DNA of 64,000 nucleotides from Fimbriimonas ginsengisoli (GTDB lineage Bacteria > Armatimonadota > Fimbriimonadia > Fimbriimonadales > Fimbriimonadaceae), in the NCBI GenBank assembly GCA_016179045.1, contig JACOSL010000059.1, positions 24,289-88,288 on the forward strand, written 5' to 3'. Numbering within the stretch: position 1 is the stretch's first letter; each line of letters opens with the position of its first letter. The translations under genes and the position numbers were made by a program. The notes beneath the pieces were generated by a model. The model had not been told where the DNA came from. It saw only the letters and a list, made by a program, of their open reading frames with translations, and did no database searches. Shown here piece by piece: positions 51,812 through 59,722 of the stretch.

Positions 51812-53191
51812 ATGCGCGAAGCGCTCGAGGCGATCCGGACGGCCACCTTGGGCACGGCTTACGAGGGCAAGGTGTGGCTGGTGGGCGGGGCGGTGCGCGA
51901 TCCCCTCCTCGGCCTGCCCGAGCCGCAGGACGTGGACCTCGTCACCCTCCTGCCCGCGCCCGAGCTCGCGGTCAGTTTGGCGGCGAAGGGACTCTCCAGC
52001 CTGCCGCCCGTCTTGTATCGCCGGTTCGGCACCGCGCTGATCCGGGTTGCGGGCACGAACGTCGAGATGGTCACCGCCCGCCGAGAGAGCTACCGCGCCG
52101 ATTCGCGCAAGCCGGATGTGGCCCCCGCCAGCCTGGAGGAAGACGCACGAAGGCGGGATTTCACCGTCAACACCCTGCTGCGCAATCTCCACACCGATGA
52201 GCCTCTCGACCCGCTCGGAAGGGGATTGGCCGATCTCAAAGCCCGCATCCTCCGCACACCGCTCGATCCGCTCGACACATTCAAGGAAGACCCGCTGCGG
52301 ATGCTGCGCGCGGTGCGGTTCCGGTGGCAGCTGGGGCTTGCATACGCCCCCGGCCTCGAAGAGGCGATCCGAGCCGCCGGGCCTCGCCTCGAGATCGTCA
52401 GCGCGGAGCGAATTCGCGACGAGTTCACGCGCCTCCTCGGCCTAAAAAGCGCCGCCGATGCGCTCGGCGGCCTGATGGCTCTTGGGCTGATCGACCAATT
52501 CGCGCCCGAATTGCGCGCGATGGTAGGGGTGGACCAAGGCTCGTTCCATCACCTGGACGTGTGGGATCACACCCGGCTGGTCGTCCGCAACGCGGGGCCA
52601 GGCGATGTGACGCTGGCTCTGGCCGCGCTGCTCCACGATGTGGGCAAGCCGTCCACCCGGTCGGTGGAGGCGGATGGCCGCATCCGGTTCTTCGGGCACG
52701 AGCGGGTTGGGGCGGAGCTCGCGGCGGGCTTGCTTGGACGTCTGCGATATTCGGCGAGGGAGATCGATGGCGTGCGGGTCCTCATCGCTAGCCACATGCG
52801 GCTTGGCACTATGCCCAAACTGACGATCGCCGCTGTCCGGCGGTTGGTTCATGACCTGGGAGACCATCTCGACCGGCTGCTCGCGCTGGTGGAGGCGGAT
52901 GCCGCCGGCCTGAAGGCTGGGGTGCGCTCGGTCGATCTGGCCGAGGTGCGACGCCTCGTCGCCCACGTAAGGGAGGAGGCAGCGCGCGTTCCGCTTAGAT
53001 CGCCTCTGACCGGGAGCGAGATCATGGCGGCCACCGGGCTCGCCCCAGGGCCGGCGGTCGGCCGGCTCATCCTGATGCTCACCAACAGCGTGCTCGACGG
53101 GAAGCTGCCTGCTGGGGACAAGGAGGGTGCGCTGGCGCTGTTGAAAGCTGAGGCCAACGAAAGCCACGGCAAAGCAACGGGCAAGCCCTAG
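51812..53191 (+). CDS. cca: CCA tRNA nucleotidyltransferase with HD domain
   Basis: 459-aa class II nucleotidyltransferase that adds or repairs tRNA 3' CCA. Visible parts are the nucleotidyl-transferase core WLVGGAVRDPLLGL with DVDLVT, RRRDFTVNTLL, the flexible and ERIRDEF-type body region, and a C-terminal HD phosphohydrolase domain (LLHDVGKP and the later histidines). The last 10 residues (ESHGKATGKP) coincide with a copy of a GCAAAGC-type spacer repeat, so the 3' end may have grown by repeat insertion. CACAAT is five bases before the ATG. Confidence 0.92.
   Translation: MREALEAIRTATLGTAYEGKVWLVGGAVRDPLLGLPEPQDVDLVTLLPAPELAVSLAAKGLSSLPPVLYRRFGTALIRVAGTNVEMVTARRESYRADSRKPDVAPASLEEDARRRDFTVNTLLRNLHTDEPLDPLGRGLADLKARILRTPLDPLDTFKEDPLRMLRAVRFRWQLGLAYAPGLEEAIRAAGPRLEIVSAERIRDEFTRLLGLKSAADALGGLMALGLIDQFAPELRAMVGVDQGSFHHLDVWDHTRLVVRNAGPGDVTLALAALLHDVGKPSTRSVEADGRIRFFGHERVGAELAAGLLGRLRYSAREIDGVRVLIASHMRLGTMPKLTIAAVRRLVHDLGDHLDRLLALVEADAAGLKAGVRSVDLAEVRRLVAHVREEAARVPLRSPLTGSEIMAATGLAPGPAVGRLILMLTNSVLDGKLPAGDKEGALALLKAEANESHGKATGKP
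53160..53188. repeat. GCAAAGC-type repeat overlapping the cca 3' end
   Basis: The bases encoding the C-terminus of the cca product match the AAGCCACGGCAAAGC-like units found in spacers at 53392, 58209, 60697 and 62235. Confidence 0.5.
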
Positions 53192-53193
53192 CA

Positions 53194-53227
53194 CCCCTTC
53201 CGGTCTCGGCAAGCCTTCGTCCAGAAC
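53194..53227. repeat. Spacer repeat R3, partial copy
   Basis: Starts CCCCTTCCGGTCTCGGCAAG and matches the first 24 or so bases of the copies at 53311 and 58139, then diverges. Confidence 0.6.
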
Positions 53228-53252
53228 TCCTCCCCCTGAGGCAGGGGGAGGA
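53228..53252 (+). terminator. GC-rich hairpin after cca
   Basis: An 11-bp perfect stem (TCCTCCCCCTG paired with CAGGGGGAGGA) with a 3-nt loop, 37 nt after the cca stop. No T-run follows, so termination is uncertain; it may be part of the repeat mosaic. Confidence 0.45.
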
Positions 53253-53310
53253 AGCGTAAGCGAAGCGCAGGTTGAGGTTCGTGGCCTTGTGTTTTCTTAC
53301 AAAGCGCCTC

Positions 53311-53373
53311 TATCCGGTCTCGGCATGCCGTCGACCGACTTCCCACTGCACGGCAAGGGGAAGAACTCTCCGG
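53311..53373. repeat. Spacer repeat R3, full copy
   Basis: About 90% identical by eye to the copy at 58139-58206. It contains an internal CTTCCC-type hairpin pairing with GGGGAAG. It is followed by an R2 repeat at 53392, the same order as at 58 kb. Confidence 0.7.
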
Positions 53374-53391
53374 ACGCCACTCCGGTCTACA

Positions 53392-53433
53392 CCAGAGCCA
53401 CTGCAAGGCCATTGCAAAGCCGCCGCAAGGCGA
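53392..53433. repeat. Spacer repeat R2 (GCAAAGCC-type tandem units)
   Basis: Imperfect tandem units of about 10-11 nt (GAGCCACT, GCAAGGCCAT, GCAAAGCCGC, GCAAGGCGAC). It lies in the 312-nt spacer 53192-53503. Confidence 0.6.
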
Positions 53434-53503
53434 CACCAATCCGGCACACTCACACATGGAACGGCGTACAATATGAGGAAGCAGTTCACGGAGGAACGCT
53501 CAC

Positions 53504-54493
53504 ATGACCATGCTCTCCATGCTCGTCGCCGCCGGCGTAGGCTCGGCGCCCCTCGTCCAGATCACGCCCCTCAAAACCTACCAGGGCTCGCACGTCATTG
53601 CGCTTGCCGCCGCTTCAACCGGCTCCCGCTTTGCCGCCACGATGGAGGATGGCTCGGTGCGCATCATCGACGCCTCGACCCGCATCACCGGCCAGACTCT
53701 CATAGGACATCCGCAGCCGCCTTACGCAGTCGTGTGGAGCGCGGATAGCAAGCTCATCGCGAGCGGCGACGAATCGGCGCGCGTATTCGTTTGGGACGTG
53801 CACTCGGGCCAGCGGATCAAGACGTTTCGATCTCACATTCGCGGTATCCAGCGCCTGAGCTTCGATCCCAAGCACACGCGCCTCATGAGCACGGGCAAGG
53901 ACGACGTGCTGAAGATCTACAACCTGAAAACCGGCAAGGACGAGCACACCATCCTCGGGAAAGGCGCCAACTTCTACGGCGCGATGTTCGACCGTAAGGG
54001 CAGCCGAATCCTAACTGGCATCTTGGGCGACGGGGCGCGCCTCTATGACCTCTCGGGCAACCTGGTCGGCTTGCTCAAGGGCCACCAGGGCATGGGGGTC
54101 AACGATGTGGACCTCAATTCCTCCGGCTCGCGCGCGCTGACCGTCGGACGCGATGGCAACGCGATCGTTTGGGATATGGGCAGCCGCGCCCCGCTTGGCG
54201 CCCTGCAAGGCCACAAGGATTGGGTCCAATCGGGACGCTTTTCACCTAACGGGCGCATGGCCGCCACCAGCTCGGTCGACCGCACGGTGCGCATCTGGGA
54301 CACGGTGAAGATGACTTCGGTTGGCATCCTTGAAAACGAGAGCGCGATCGGCTCGCCGCTATGCTGGACGGGCGACGGCCGCTACCTGATCACCACCGAC
54401 TCGATGGATGAGCTTCAGATCAACCTCGTTACCCCCGCCCAGGGCGGCAAGGAGCCGAGGCCGAGCCGGAAGCGCCATCGAAAGCGTGGCTAG
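53504..54493 (+). CDS. WD40-repeat protein, probably exported
   Basis: 329-aa beta-propeller. The N-terminus is weakly hydrophobic (MTMLSMLVAAGVGSAPLVQI), which could be a signal peptide. Seven WD40-like blades follow, visible as ARVFVWDVHSGQRIKTF, VLKIYNLKTGKDEHTIL, GNAIVWDMGSRAPLGAL and RTVRIWDTVKM. The C-terminus is strongly basic (RPSRKRHRKRG). A GGAGGAACG ribosome site and a TACAAT some 40 nt upstream show a leadered mRNA. The stop shares CTAG with the convergent small membrane protein. Confidence 0.83.
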   Translation: MTMLSMLVAAGVGSAPLVQITPLKTYQGSHVIALAAASTGSRFAATMEDGSVRIIDASTRITGQTLIGHPQPPYAVVWSADSKLIASGDESARVFVWDVHSGQRIKTFRSHIRGIQRLSFDPKHTRLMSTGKDDVLKIYNLKTGKDEHTILGKGANFYGAMFDRKGSRILTGILGDGARLYDLSGNLVGLLKGHQGMGVNDVDLNSSGSRALTVGRDGNAIVWDMGSRAPLGALQGHKDWVQSGRFSPNGRMAATSSVDRTVRIWDTVKMTSVGILENESAIGSPLCWTGDGRYLITTDSMDELQINLVTPAQGGKEPRPSRKRHRKRG

Positions 54494-54747
54494 TCGGGGA
54501 CGTTGACGCCCGCAGTGCGGAAGAGCCCGATGGAAACGCTCGAACTGAAGAGCCAGCCAAGCACGATCAGCCACTTGTTTTCGTGCTCGAACTCAAAAAG
54601 CGCGTAAAACAGGAAGTAGAGGCCGCAGAGCAGGCATACGACGCCCTTCCACACTTCGTCCTGAAACGCGTCGATGAGAATGAACACGAAGCAGCCGATC
54701 CCCGCCAAGGCAGCCAGGACGCCTAGAACCATGAGGAGGATCGACAT
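54490..54747 (-). CDS. Small membrane protein, two to three helices
   Basis: 85-aa hydrophobic protein (MSILLMVLGVLAALAGIGCF and LIVLGWLFSSSVSIGL). I recognise no family. TACAAT is five bases before the ATG. It is convergent with the WD40 gene. Confidence 0.68.
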   Translation of the reverse strand: MSILLMVLGVLAALAGIGCFVFILIDAFQDEVWKGVVCLLCGLYFLFYALFEFEHENKWLIVLGWLFSSSVSIGLFRTAGVNVPD

Positions 54748-54752
54748 GCCCT

Positions 54753-54758
54753 ATTGTA
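54753..54758 (-). promoter_or_regulatory. -10 element of the small membrane-protein gene
   Basis: TACAAT on the minus strand, 5 nt before the ATG at 54747. Confidence 0.55.
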
Positions 54759-54786
54759 TGAAAAGTCGCCAGAAACGGGTGGCGCT

Positions 54787-54822
54787 CGGAAGAGAGAAAG
54801 AGACAACCCTGCCACACGGCGG
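54787..54822. repeat. Spacer repeat resembling the flank of the 63.6-kb element
   Basis: An AGAGAAAGAGACAACCCTGCCACAC-like stretch recurs with small changes at 63833-63867. The following bases to 54900 are GC-rich and without a gene. Confidence 0.45.
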
Positions 54823-54976
54823 GGTCGCTGAGGCAATGCCGAAGCGGGGGTGGCGCTCCGCCGCGAGGCGGAGGCGAAACAGGCACCCGTCGATGGTCTA
54901 AAGACCGCCGGGGTTCTGAAGGATCCGGGCACGACGGAGCGCACCCATCCCAGTTCGCCCATGCGATCGGGCGTGG

Positions 54977-55516
54977 CTAGAGCTTCACGACCGAGCCATC
55001 GACGGTGATGCCCCAACTCCCGCCGCTTCGCGGCGGGTTCGGCACGAGCTTCTTCGGATCGCCGTGGGCGTTGCGCGCGAGGTCGGACGAGGTGAAGAGA
55101 AGGATCGTCTTGGGGTCCTTCAGATCGCCCTTGTACTTGCCGCTCGCGGCGTCGTTCATCGCGTAGCCGTAGAGGCCGGGGCGGCCGGCAAGCGAGGGGT
55201 CGACGAATTTCTTGGCCGCGTCCTCCGCGCTCATGTTGCTGGTCTGAACCCGGTTGGCGATCGCGTCCATCCACTTAGCCGTGTCGGGGAACTGGCCGTC
55301 GGAATCGTGCGCCAGCATCAGGGCGGTATAGAGCGCGCGCAGATTGTTGCCCTGGCTTGCCTCGTAGTTCTCAACGGGCGGCTTGTCGAAGAAGCCCTTA
55401 CGCCGGGCGCTGTCAGCCAGGTGGAGGATGGGATAGGCGAAATACAGGCCCACCGCCAGCGCCGCCGCCAGAATCCAAAGCCACCACCTGCGCTTCCGGG
55501 GCTGAACGTCCGCCAT
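54977..55516 (-). CDS. Membrane-anchored protein of unknown function
   Basis: 179-aa protein with an N-terminal anchor (RWWLWILAAALAVGLYFAYPIL) after a basic tail, then a periplasmic domain with NNLRALYTALMLAHDSDGQFPDTAKWMDAI and GYAMNDAASGKYKGDLKDPKTILLFTSS, resembling type II pseudopilin-like (DUF1559/prepilin-H) C-terminal domains without the prepilin site. I give no function. It is divergent from glmS. Confidence 0.68.
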   Translation of the reverse strand: MADVQPRKRRWWLWILAAALAVGLYFAYPILHLADSARRKGFFDKPPVENYEASQGNNLRALYTALMLAHDSDGQFPDTAKWMDAIANRVQTSNMSAEDAAKKFVDPSLAGRPGLYGYAMNDAASGKYKGDLKDPKTILLFTSSDLARNAHGDPKKLVPNPPRSGGSWGITVDGSVVKL

Positions 55517-55598
55517 GGGGTCGGAAGTTAGGACGGCCGGCGGCGTTCCCCCGCTTCGCCCAAGCCCCGGTCGGGAGCGCCGGGAGCGCGGAAAGCGT

Positions 55599-55604
55599 TA
55601 TGCT
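55599..55604 (+). promoter_or_regulatory. -10 element of glmS
   Basis: TATGCT, 7 nt before the ATG at 55612. No glmS ribozyme is seen in the short spacer. Confidence 0.45.
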
Positions 55605-55611
55605 CTTTAAC

Positions 55612-57441
55612 ATGTGCGGGATCGCAGGGTATGTCGGCCCCAAGAACGCCGTGGACGTGGTGTTCGATCAGCTCAAACGCCTCGAATATCGCGGCTACGA
55701 CAGCGCGGGCATCGCGTTTCGCGATAACGGGAACATCGCGGTGGTCAAGCGCGCGGGCAAGCTGAGCGAGCTGGGCAAGGCGCTCCACGACATGCCGAGC
55801 GACACCCATCTCGCGATCGCCCACTCGCGCTGGGCCACCCACGGCGCACCCACCGACCTCAATGCGCACCCCCATTACGACGCCTACGAGCAGGTCGCGA
55901 TGATCCACAACGGCATCATCGAGAACTATCTGGATCTGCGCGACGAGTTGGTCGCCAAGGGCCACCTGTTTCAGTCACAGACCGACACCGAAGTTGCCGC
56001 CCACGTGATCGGAGAGGAATATGCCCCCGGCGTGCCCCTCGAAGAGGCGGTCCGGCGCGCGGTCAAGCGGCTGCGGGGCGCCTTTGCGCTCGTGGTCATC
56101 TCCAAGCGCGAAGACGGCAAGATCGTGGCGGTGCGCAACGCCAGCCCGATCGTGATCGGGCTCGGCAAGGGCGAAAACCTGCTCGCGAGCGACATCCCCG
56201 CCCTTCTGCCCTACACCCGGGACGTGGTCGTGCTAGAAGAAGGCCACCTGGCCGTGCTCACGCCCGAGGGCGTTCGCGTACTCGACGAAGACGGCCGCGA
56301 CCTGCCCCTGCGAACGGAAAGGATCGATTGGGATGTGGCGATGGCGGAGCGCGGCGGCTATGAGCACTTCATGCTCAAGGAAATTCACGAGCAGCCGGCG
56401 GTCATCCGTCAGAGTCTGGCCGGGCGGATCGACGAAAACGGCCAGGTCCGCCTGGAGCGCGTGTTCAGCGAGCACGTATGGACCGAAATCGACCGCGTGA
56501 ACCTCATCGCATGCGGCACCGCGTACCACGCCGCGCTGATGGGCAAGTTCCTCTTCGAGCGTCTGCTTAGGCTTCCAACCGACGTTTACTATTCCAGCGA
56601 GTTCCGCTACGGCGATCCGGTGCTCTCGCCCCGCAGCCTCGCGATCTTTGTCAGCCAGTCGGGTGAGACCGCCGACACGCTCGCCGCGCTACGACTTTGC
56701 AAGGCGCGGCGTATCCGTACGCTCGGCATCGTGAACGTGGTCGGTTCGAGCATCGCGCGCGAGTGCGACCGCACGATCTTCACCCAGGCGGGACCCGAGA
56801 TTTCGGTCGCGAGCACCAAGGCGTACACCGCCCAGGTAATGGTGCTCACCCTCTTGGCTCTTTACATCGCCCAGGTGAACGAAGCGGCCGGGATCCGGGT
56901 GGACGACTGGATCGGCGAACTGATGCAACTCCCCGAGAAGGCCAAGCGGGTGCTTAAGACCGAGCCGCAGATCGTGGAGGTGTGCCGCAAGATTCAGGAT
57001 GCGCCCCTCTGCTTCTTCCTCGGGCGCGGGGCCGACGCCTACACCGCGCTTGAAGGCGCCCTCAAGTTCAAGGAGATCTGCTACGTGCCCACCCAAGAAT
57101 CGCCGGCGGGAGAGATGAAGCACGGCCCCCTTGCCCTGGTCGTGCCGGGGGTGGTGGCGATATTCGGAGCGACCGACCCGGCCACCGCCGACAAGGTCGT
57201 CTCGAACATGAAGGAAGTTCAGGCGCGCGGCGGCACGGTGGTGGCGATCACCACCGACGAGGACACCGTCGTGCATAAGGCGGCCGACCACGTGTTGCAA
57301 GTGCCGCATTCAAAGCACGAGTTCTTGACCGCTTTGCTCTCCGTGATTCCGCTGCAGCTCATCGCTTACCATGTGGCGCGGATTCGCGGCTGCGAGATCG
57401 ACCAGCCGCGCAATCTCGCCAAGTCGGTGACGGTCGAGTAG
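55612..57441 (+). CDS. glmS: Glutamine-fructose-6-phosphate aminotransferase
   Basis: Makes glucosamine-6-phosphate, the first step to UDP-GlcNAc for peptidoglycan and lipid A. At 609 aa it is the usual length. The N-terminal glutaminase nucleophile is Cys2 in MCGIAGYVG, with RWATHG following. The two SIS isomerase domains hold SQSGETADTLAALR, SVASTKAYTAQV and the C-terminal DQPRNLAKSVTVE. The ATG at 55612 gives Cys2; an in-frame ATG four codons earlier would disrupt the N-terminal cysteine. Confidence 0.96.
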   Translation: MCGIAGYVGPKNAVDVVFDQLKRLEYRGYDSAGIAFRDNGNIAVVKRAGKLSELGKALHDMPSDTHLAIAHSRWATHGAPTDLNAHPHYDAYEQVAMIHNGIIENYLDLRDELVAKGHLFQSQTDTEVAAHVIGEEYAPGVPLEEAVRRAVKRLRGAFALVVISKREDGKIVAVRNASPIVIGLGKGENLLASDIPALLPYTRDVVVLEEGHLAVLTPEGVRVLDEDGRDLPLRTERIDWDVAMAERGGYEHFMLKEIHEQPAVIRQSLAGRIDENGQVRLERVFSEHVWTEIDRVNLIACGTAYHAALMGKFLFERLLRLPTDVYYSSEFRYGDPVLSPRSLAIFVSQSGETADTLAALRLCKARRIRTLGIVNVVGSSIARECDRTIFTQAGPEISVASTKAYTAQVMVLTLLALYIAQVNEAAGIRVDDWIGELMQLPEKAKRVLKTEPQIVEVCRKIQDAPLCFFLGRGADAYTALEGALKFKEICYVPTQESPAGEMKHGPLALVVPGVVAIFGATDPATADKVVSNMKEVQARGGTVVAITTDEDTVVHKAADHVLQVPHSKHEFLTALLSVIPLQLIAYHVARIRGCEIDQPRNLAKSVTVE

Positions 57442-57445
57442 CGGG

Positions 57446-57973
57446 CTACCCTCCGCCGAGCCCGCCGATGAGCGATTTCATCAGACCGGCGGCGGCGAAG
57501 GCGGAGAGGACGTTGAGCACGACTCCGACCACCGCGAAGGTCTTGGCGGTGCCCGCCGACGGATGGCCTTGAACGCCCGCCTTATGGGCGAACACATAGG
57601 CGGCGATCGCGGGGATGAGGCCAAATAGGGGCAGACAAAGGCACGCGAGCAGGCTGATCGCCGAACACCAATACGAGTAGGTGATGTCGCTGCCCCCCGG
57701 CATCATTCCCGGCTGGGGGAATGCGCCGGGCTGAATCATCTGGCCGCTGGGTGGACCGTACTGAGCGAGGGCCCCGGGCCGGTGGCCGGTAACGCCTGGC
57801 GCGACATGGAGCGCCAGGCCCGGAACCTGGCTCGCAGAAATCTGTTGGCCGGTCGCCTCGCTGACCAGCATCGTGGTCGGCACGATGCGCCCCTCCCGCA
57901 CCCACAGATTGAGCAGGGGCAGGTCGGCGGGGCCGTATCGATTGCCCTGGGGATCGAGCACGTAGTAGCGCAC
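57446..57973 (-). CDS. GYF_2 (DUF4339) plus DUF4190-like membrane protein
   Basis: 175-aa protein. An N-terminal GYF_2 domain (YYVLDPQGNRYGPADLPLLNLWVREGRI) and a Pro/Gly-rich linker (PSGQMIQPGAFPQPGMMPGG) precede two membrane helices (about 100-165). This layout occurs in many bacterial membrane proteins of unknown function. The start is GTG at 57973, 12 nt after a TACACT. It is convergent with glmS. Confidence 0.78.
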   Translation of the reverse strand: MRYYVLDPQGNRYGPADLPLLNLWVREGRIVPTTMLVSEATGQQISASQVPGLALHVAPGVTGHRPGALAQYGPPSGQMIQPGAFPQPGMMPGGSDITYSYWCSAISLLACLCLPLFGLIPAIAAYVFAHKAGVQGHPSAGTAKTFAVVGVVLNVLSAFAAAGLMKSLIGGLGGG

Positions 57974-58066
57974 GGAATTGGCGCGAGTGTATCAGAGCCA
58001 CCCCGCGGGAGCGCTCCCTGGAATCCGCCCCTTCGAAGAGGGGGAGGAACTGTGAGCGGCTCGTCC

Positions 58067-58080
58067 GCCGGAGCTCCGGC
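58067..58080. repeat. 14-nt perfect palindrome
   Basis: GCCGGAGCTCCGGC in the geneless spacer 57974-58319. The spacer also holds R3 (58139-58206) and R2 (58209-58258), and otherwise GC-rich sequence with no gene. Confidence 0.55.
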
Positions 58081-58138
58081 GAAGGCGGAAGCGAACAGGG
58101 GAGGGGGTTCTTCTTAGCCGACACTCGGCTTCTAGACA

Positions 58139-58206
58139 CCCCCTTCCGGTCTCGGCAAGCCGTCGACCGACTTCCCCTGCACGGTAAGGGGAAGAGTTTC
58201 TTCCGG
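58139..58206. repeat. Spacer repeat R3, full copy
   Basis: Near-identical to the copy at 53311-53373, with the internal hairpin CTTCCCC/GGGGAAG. Confidence 0.7.
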
Positions 58207-58208
58207 AA

Positions 58209-58258
58209 GCCATGTGCAAAGCCACCCCAGAGCCACGCAAAGCAAGGCAAAGCTCTGG
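58209..58258. repeat. Spacer repeat R2 (GCAAAGCC-type)
   Basis: Units CATGTGCAAAGCCACCCCAG, GAGCCACGCAAAGC and AAGGCAAAGCTC. It directly follows R3. Confidence 0.65.
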
Positions 58259-58319
58259 ATTGGGCGACCCGAATGGCCTTGCGGCACGTACTTGAATTGA
58301 AGAGATTCGCATCGCCACT

Positions 58320-59642
58320 ATGCTCAGCCTTGCCCTCGCCCTCGTCATCGCCCAAACGCCCGCCGATCCGGCGCTCGCCGCCGCCTCGCGAGAGGATCGC
58401 GATGGATGGATCGTCGTGCACCTCAAGGGCTCGCCCCACACGGTCGGGTACCAGCAAGGGGCCCTGTTAGCGCCCGAGATCCACGAAACGCGCGAAACGC
58501 TGGCCGCATTGCTCGGCGAGCGGGGCGGGCACGATTGGCGCTGGTACCGCGAGACCACCCACCGGCTGTTCTGGGACAAGCTCGAGCCTGAATATCGCCG
58601 GGAGATCGAGGGCATCGCCGACGGCGTGCGCGCCAAGGGTGGAAGCGAGGATGCGGACGACATCCTTGCGATGAACGCCCACATCGAGGTGTCGGGCTAC
58701 TACTTACCGATGATTCAGGCTCGCCAGCGGGGCGAACCGCCCAAGAGCGACGCCCCTATGGCGTGCAGCGCGTTCGTAGCAACCGGCTCGGCTACCCGCG
58801 ACGGCAAGGTGGTGATGGGGCACAACTTCTGGTGGGGCTATCTCACCGGCGAGCGCTGGCAGGTCCTGCTTGACATCAAGCCGGAGAAGGGACACCGGGT
58901 CGTTATGGATTCGCTCCCCGGGCTCATCCATTCGGGCACTGATTGGGCGATGAACGACGCAGGCATTTTGCTGTGCGAGACCACCATTTCCGACTTCACC
59001 GGCTTCGACGAAGGCGGCCTGCCCGAATTTCAGCGCATGCGCAAGGCCGCGCAGTACAGCGAAAACCTAGACGACGCGGCGCGCATTTTCCAGACCGGCA
59101 ACAATGGAGGCTACGCCAACACCTGGCTTATGGCCGACATCAACACGGGCGAGATCGGCAAGCTGGAACTGGGCCTGAAGAACGTGACGTTCGAGCGCCT
59201 CAAGGATGGCTATTTTGTGGGCTCGAACTTCCCCTCAAACCCAAAGCTGATCGCGGAAGAAGCGCGAACCTACCGCCCCGAGGGCAACATCTGCGAGCTG
59301 CGGCGCCTGCGCTGGATCAAGTTTCTCGATGGCACCAAGGGTCAGGTGGATGCCGAGCTCGGCAAGCAGTTCCTGGCCGATACCTGGAACGAGAAGACGC
59401 AGAAGAACGACGGGCAGGGCGGGGCGCTCTGCGGCAAGGGGTTGTTAGGCGGGGCGGTGAACGCCAAGGTCACGACGGCGGACATGGCGCGCAAGCTCTC
59501 GTTCTGGGCTCGGATGGGCGTGCCCGACGGCTCGGCGTTCGTGGCGCAGCGGCTTAGGGGCACGATGCCTGAGGTTAAGGCCCTCACGCATCTGCGCGAC
59601 ATGCCCGGCCAGAAGTGGATGCTCTTCGAAGCGCCGAAGTAG
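58320..59642 (+). CDS. Phospholipase B-like / C45-type N-terminal-nucleophile hydrolase
   Basis: 440-aa exported protein with a signal peptide (MLSLALALVIAQTP). The MACSAFVATGSATRDGKVVMGHN segment gives a probable N-terminal nucleophile Cys after self-cleavage, as in the phospholipase B-like/acid ceramidase-like Ntn superfamily. The following IHSGTDWAMNDAGILLCETTIS and FEGSNFPSNP-like motifs fit. The substrate (a phospholipid or acyl amide) is not known. No clear -10 is visible. Confidence 0.8.
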   Translation: MLSLALALVIAQTPADPALAAASREDRDGWIVVHLKGSPHTVGYQQGALLAPEIHETRETLAALLGERGGHDWRWYRETTHRLFWDKLEPEYRREIEGIADGVRAKGGSEDADDILAMNAHIEVSGYYLPMIQARQRGEPPKSDAPMACSAFVATGSATRDGKVVMGHNFWWGYLTGERWQVLLDIKPEKGHRVVMDSLPGLIHSGTDWAMNDAGILLCETTISDFTGFDEGGLPEFQRMRKAAQYSENLDDAARIFQTGNNGGYANTWLMADINTGEIGKLELGLKNVTFERLKDGYFVGSNFPSNPKLIAEEARTYRPEGNICELRRLRWIKFLDGTKGQVDAELGKQFLADTWNEKTQKNDGQGGALCGKGLLGGAVNAKVTTADMARKLSFWARMGVPDGSAFVAQRLRGTMPEVKALTHLRDMPGQKWMLFEAPK

Positions 59643-59659
59643 GCGAGGGGAGGCGAGAA

Positions 59660-59680
59660 GCGACGAGCGACTAGCGACCG
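59660..59680. repeat. Heptamer tandem repeat (GCGACNA)
   Basis: GCGACGA, GCGACTA, GCGACCG in the 80-nt spacer after the phospholipase gene; reverse-complement relatives of the TTGTCRC heptamers at 60671 and 63510. Confidence 0.55.
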
Positions 59681-59722
59681 CTCCTTTCCGACTTGCTGCA
59701 AGACCGGCGGGCGCGGCACAAG

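Noticed and set aside
55517..55611. glmS ribozyme or riboswitch upstream of glmS
   Set aside because: The 95-nt spacer shows no glmS-ribozyme-like core and the start is preceded by a -10 at seven bases.
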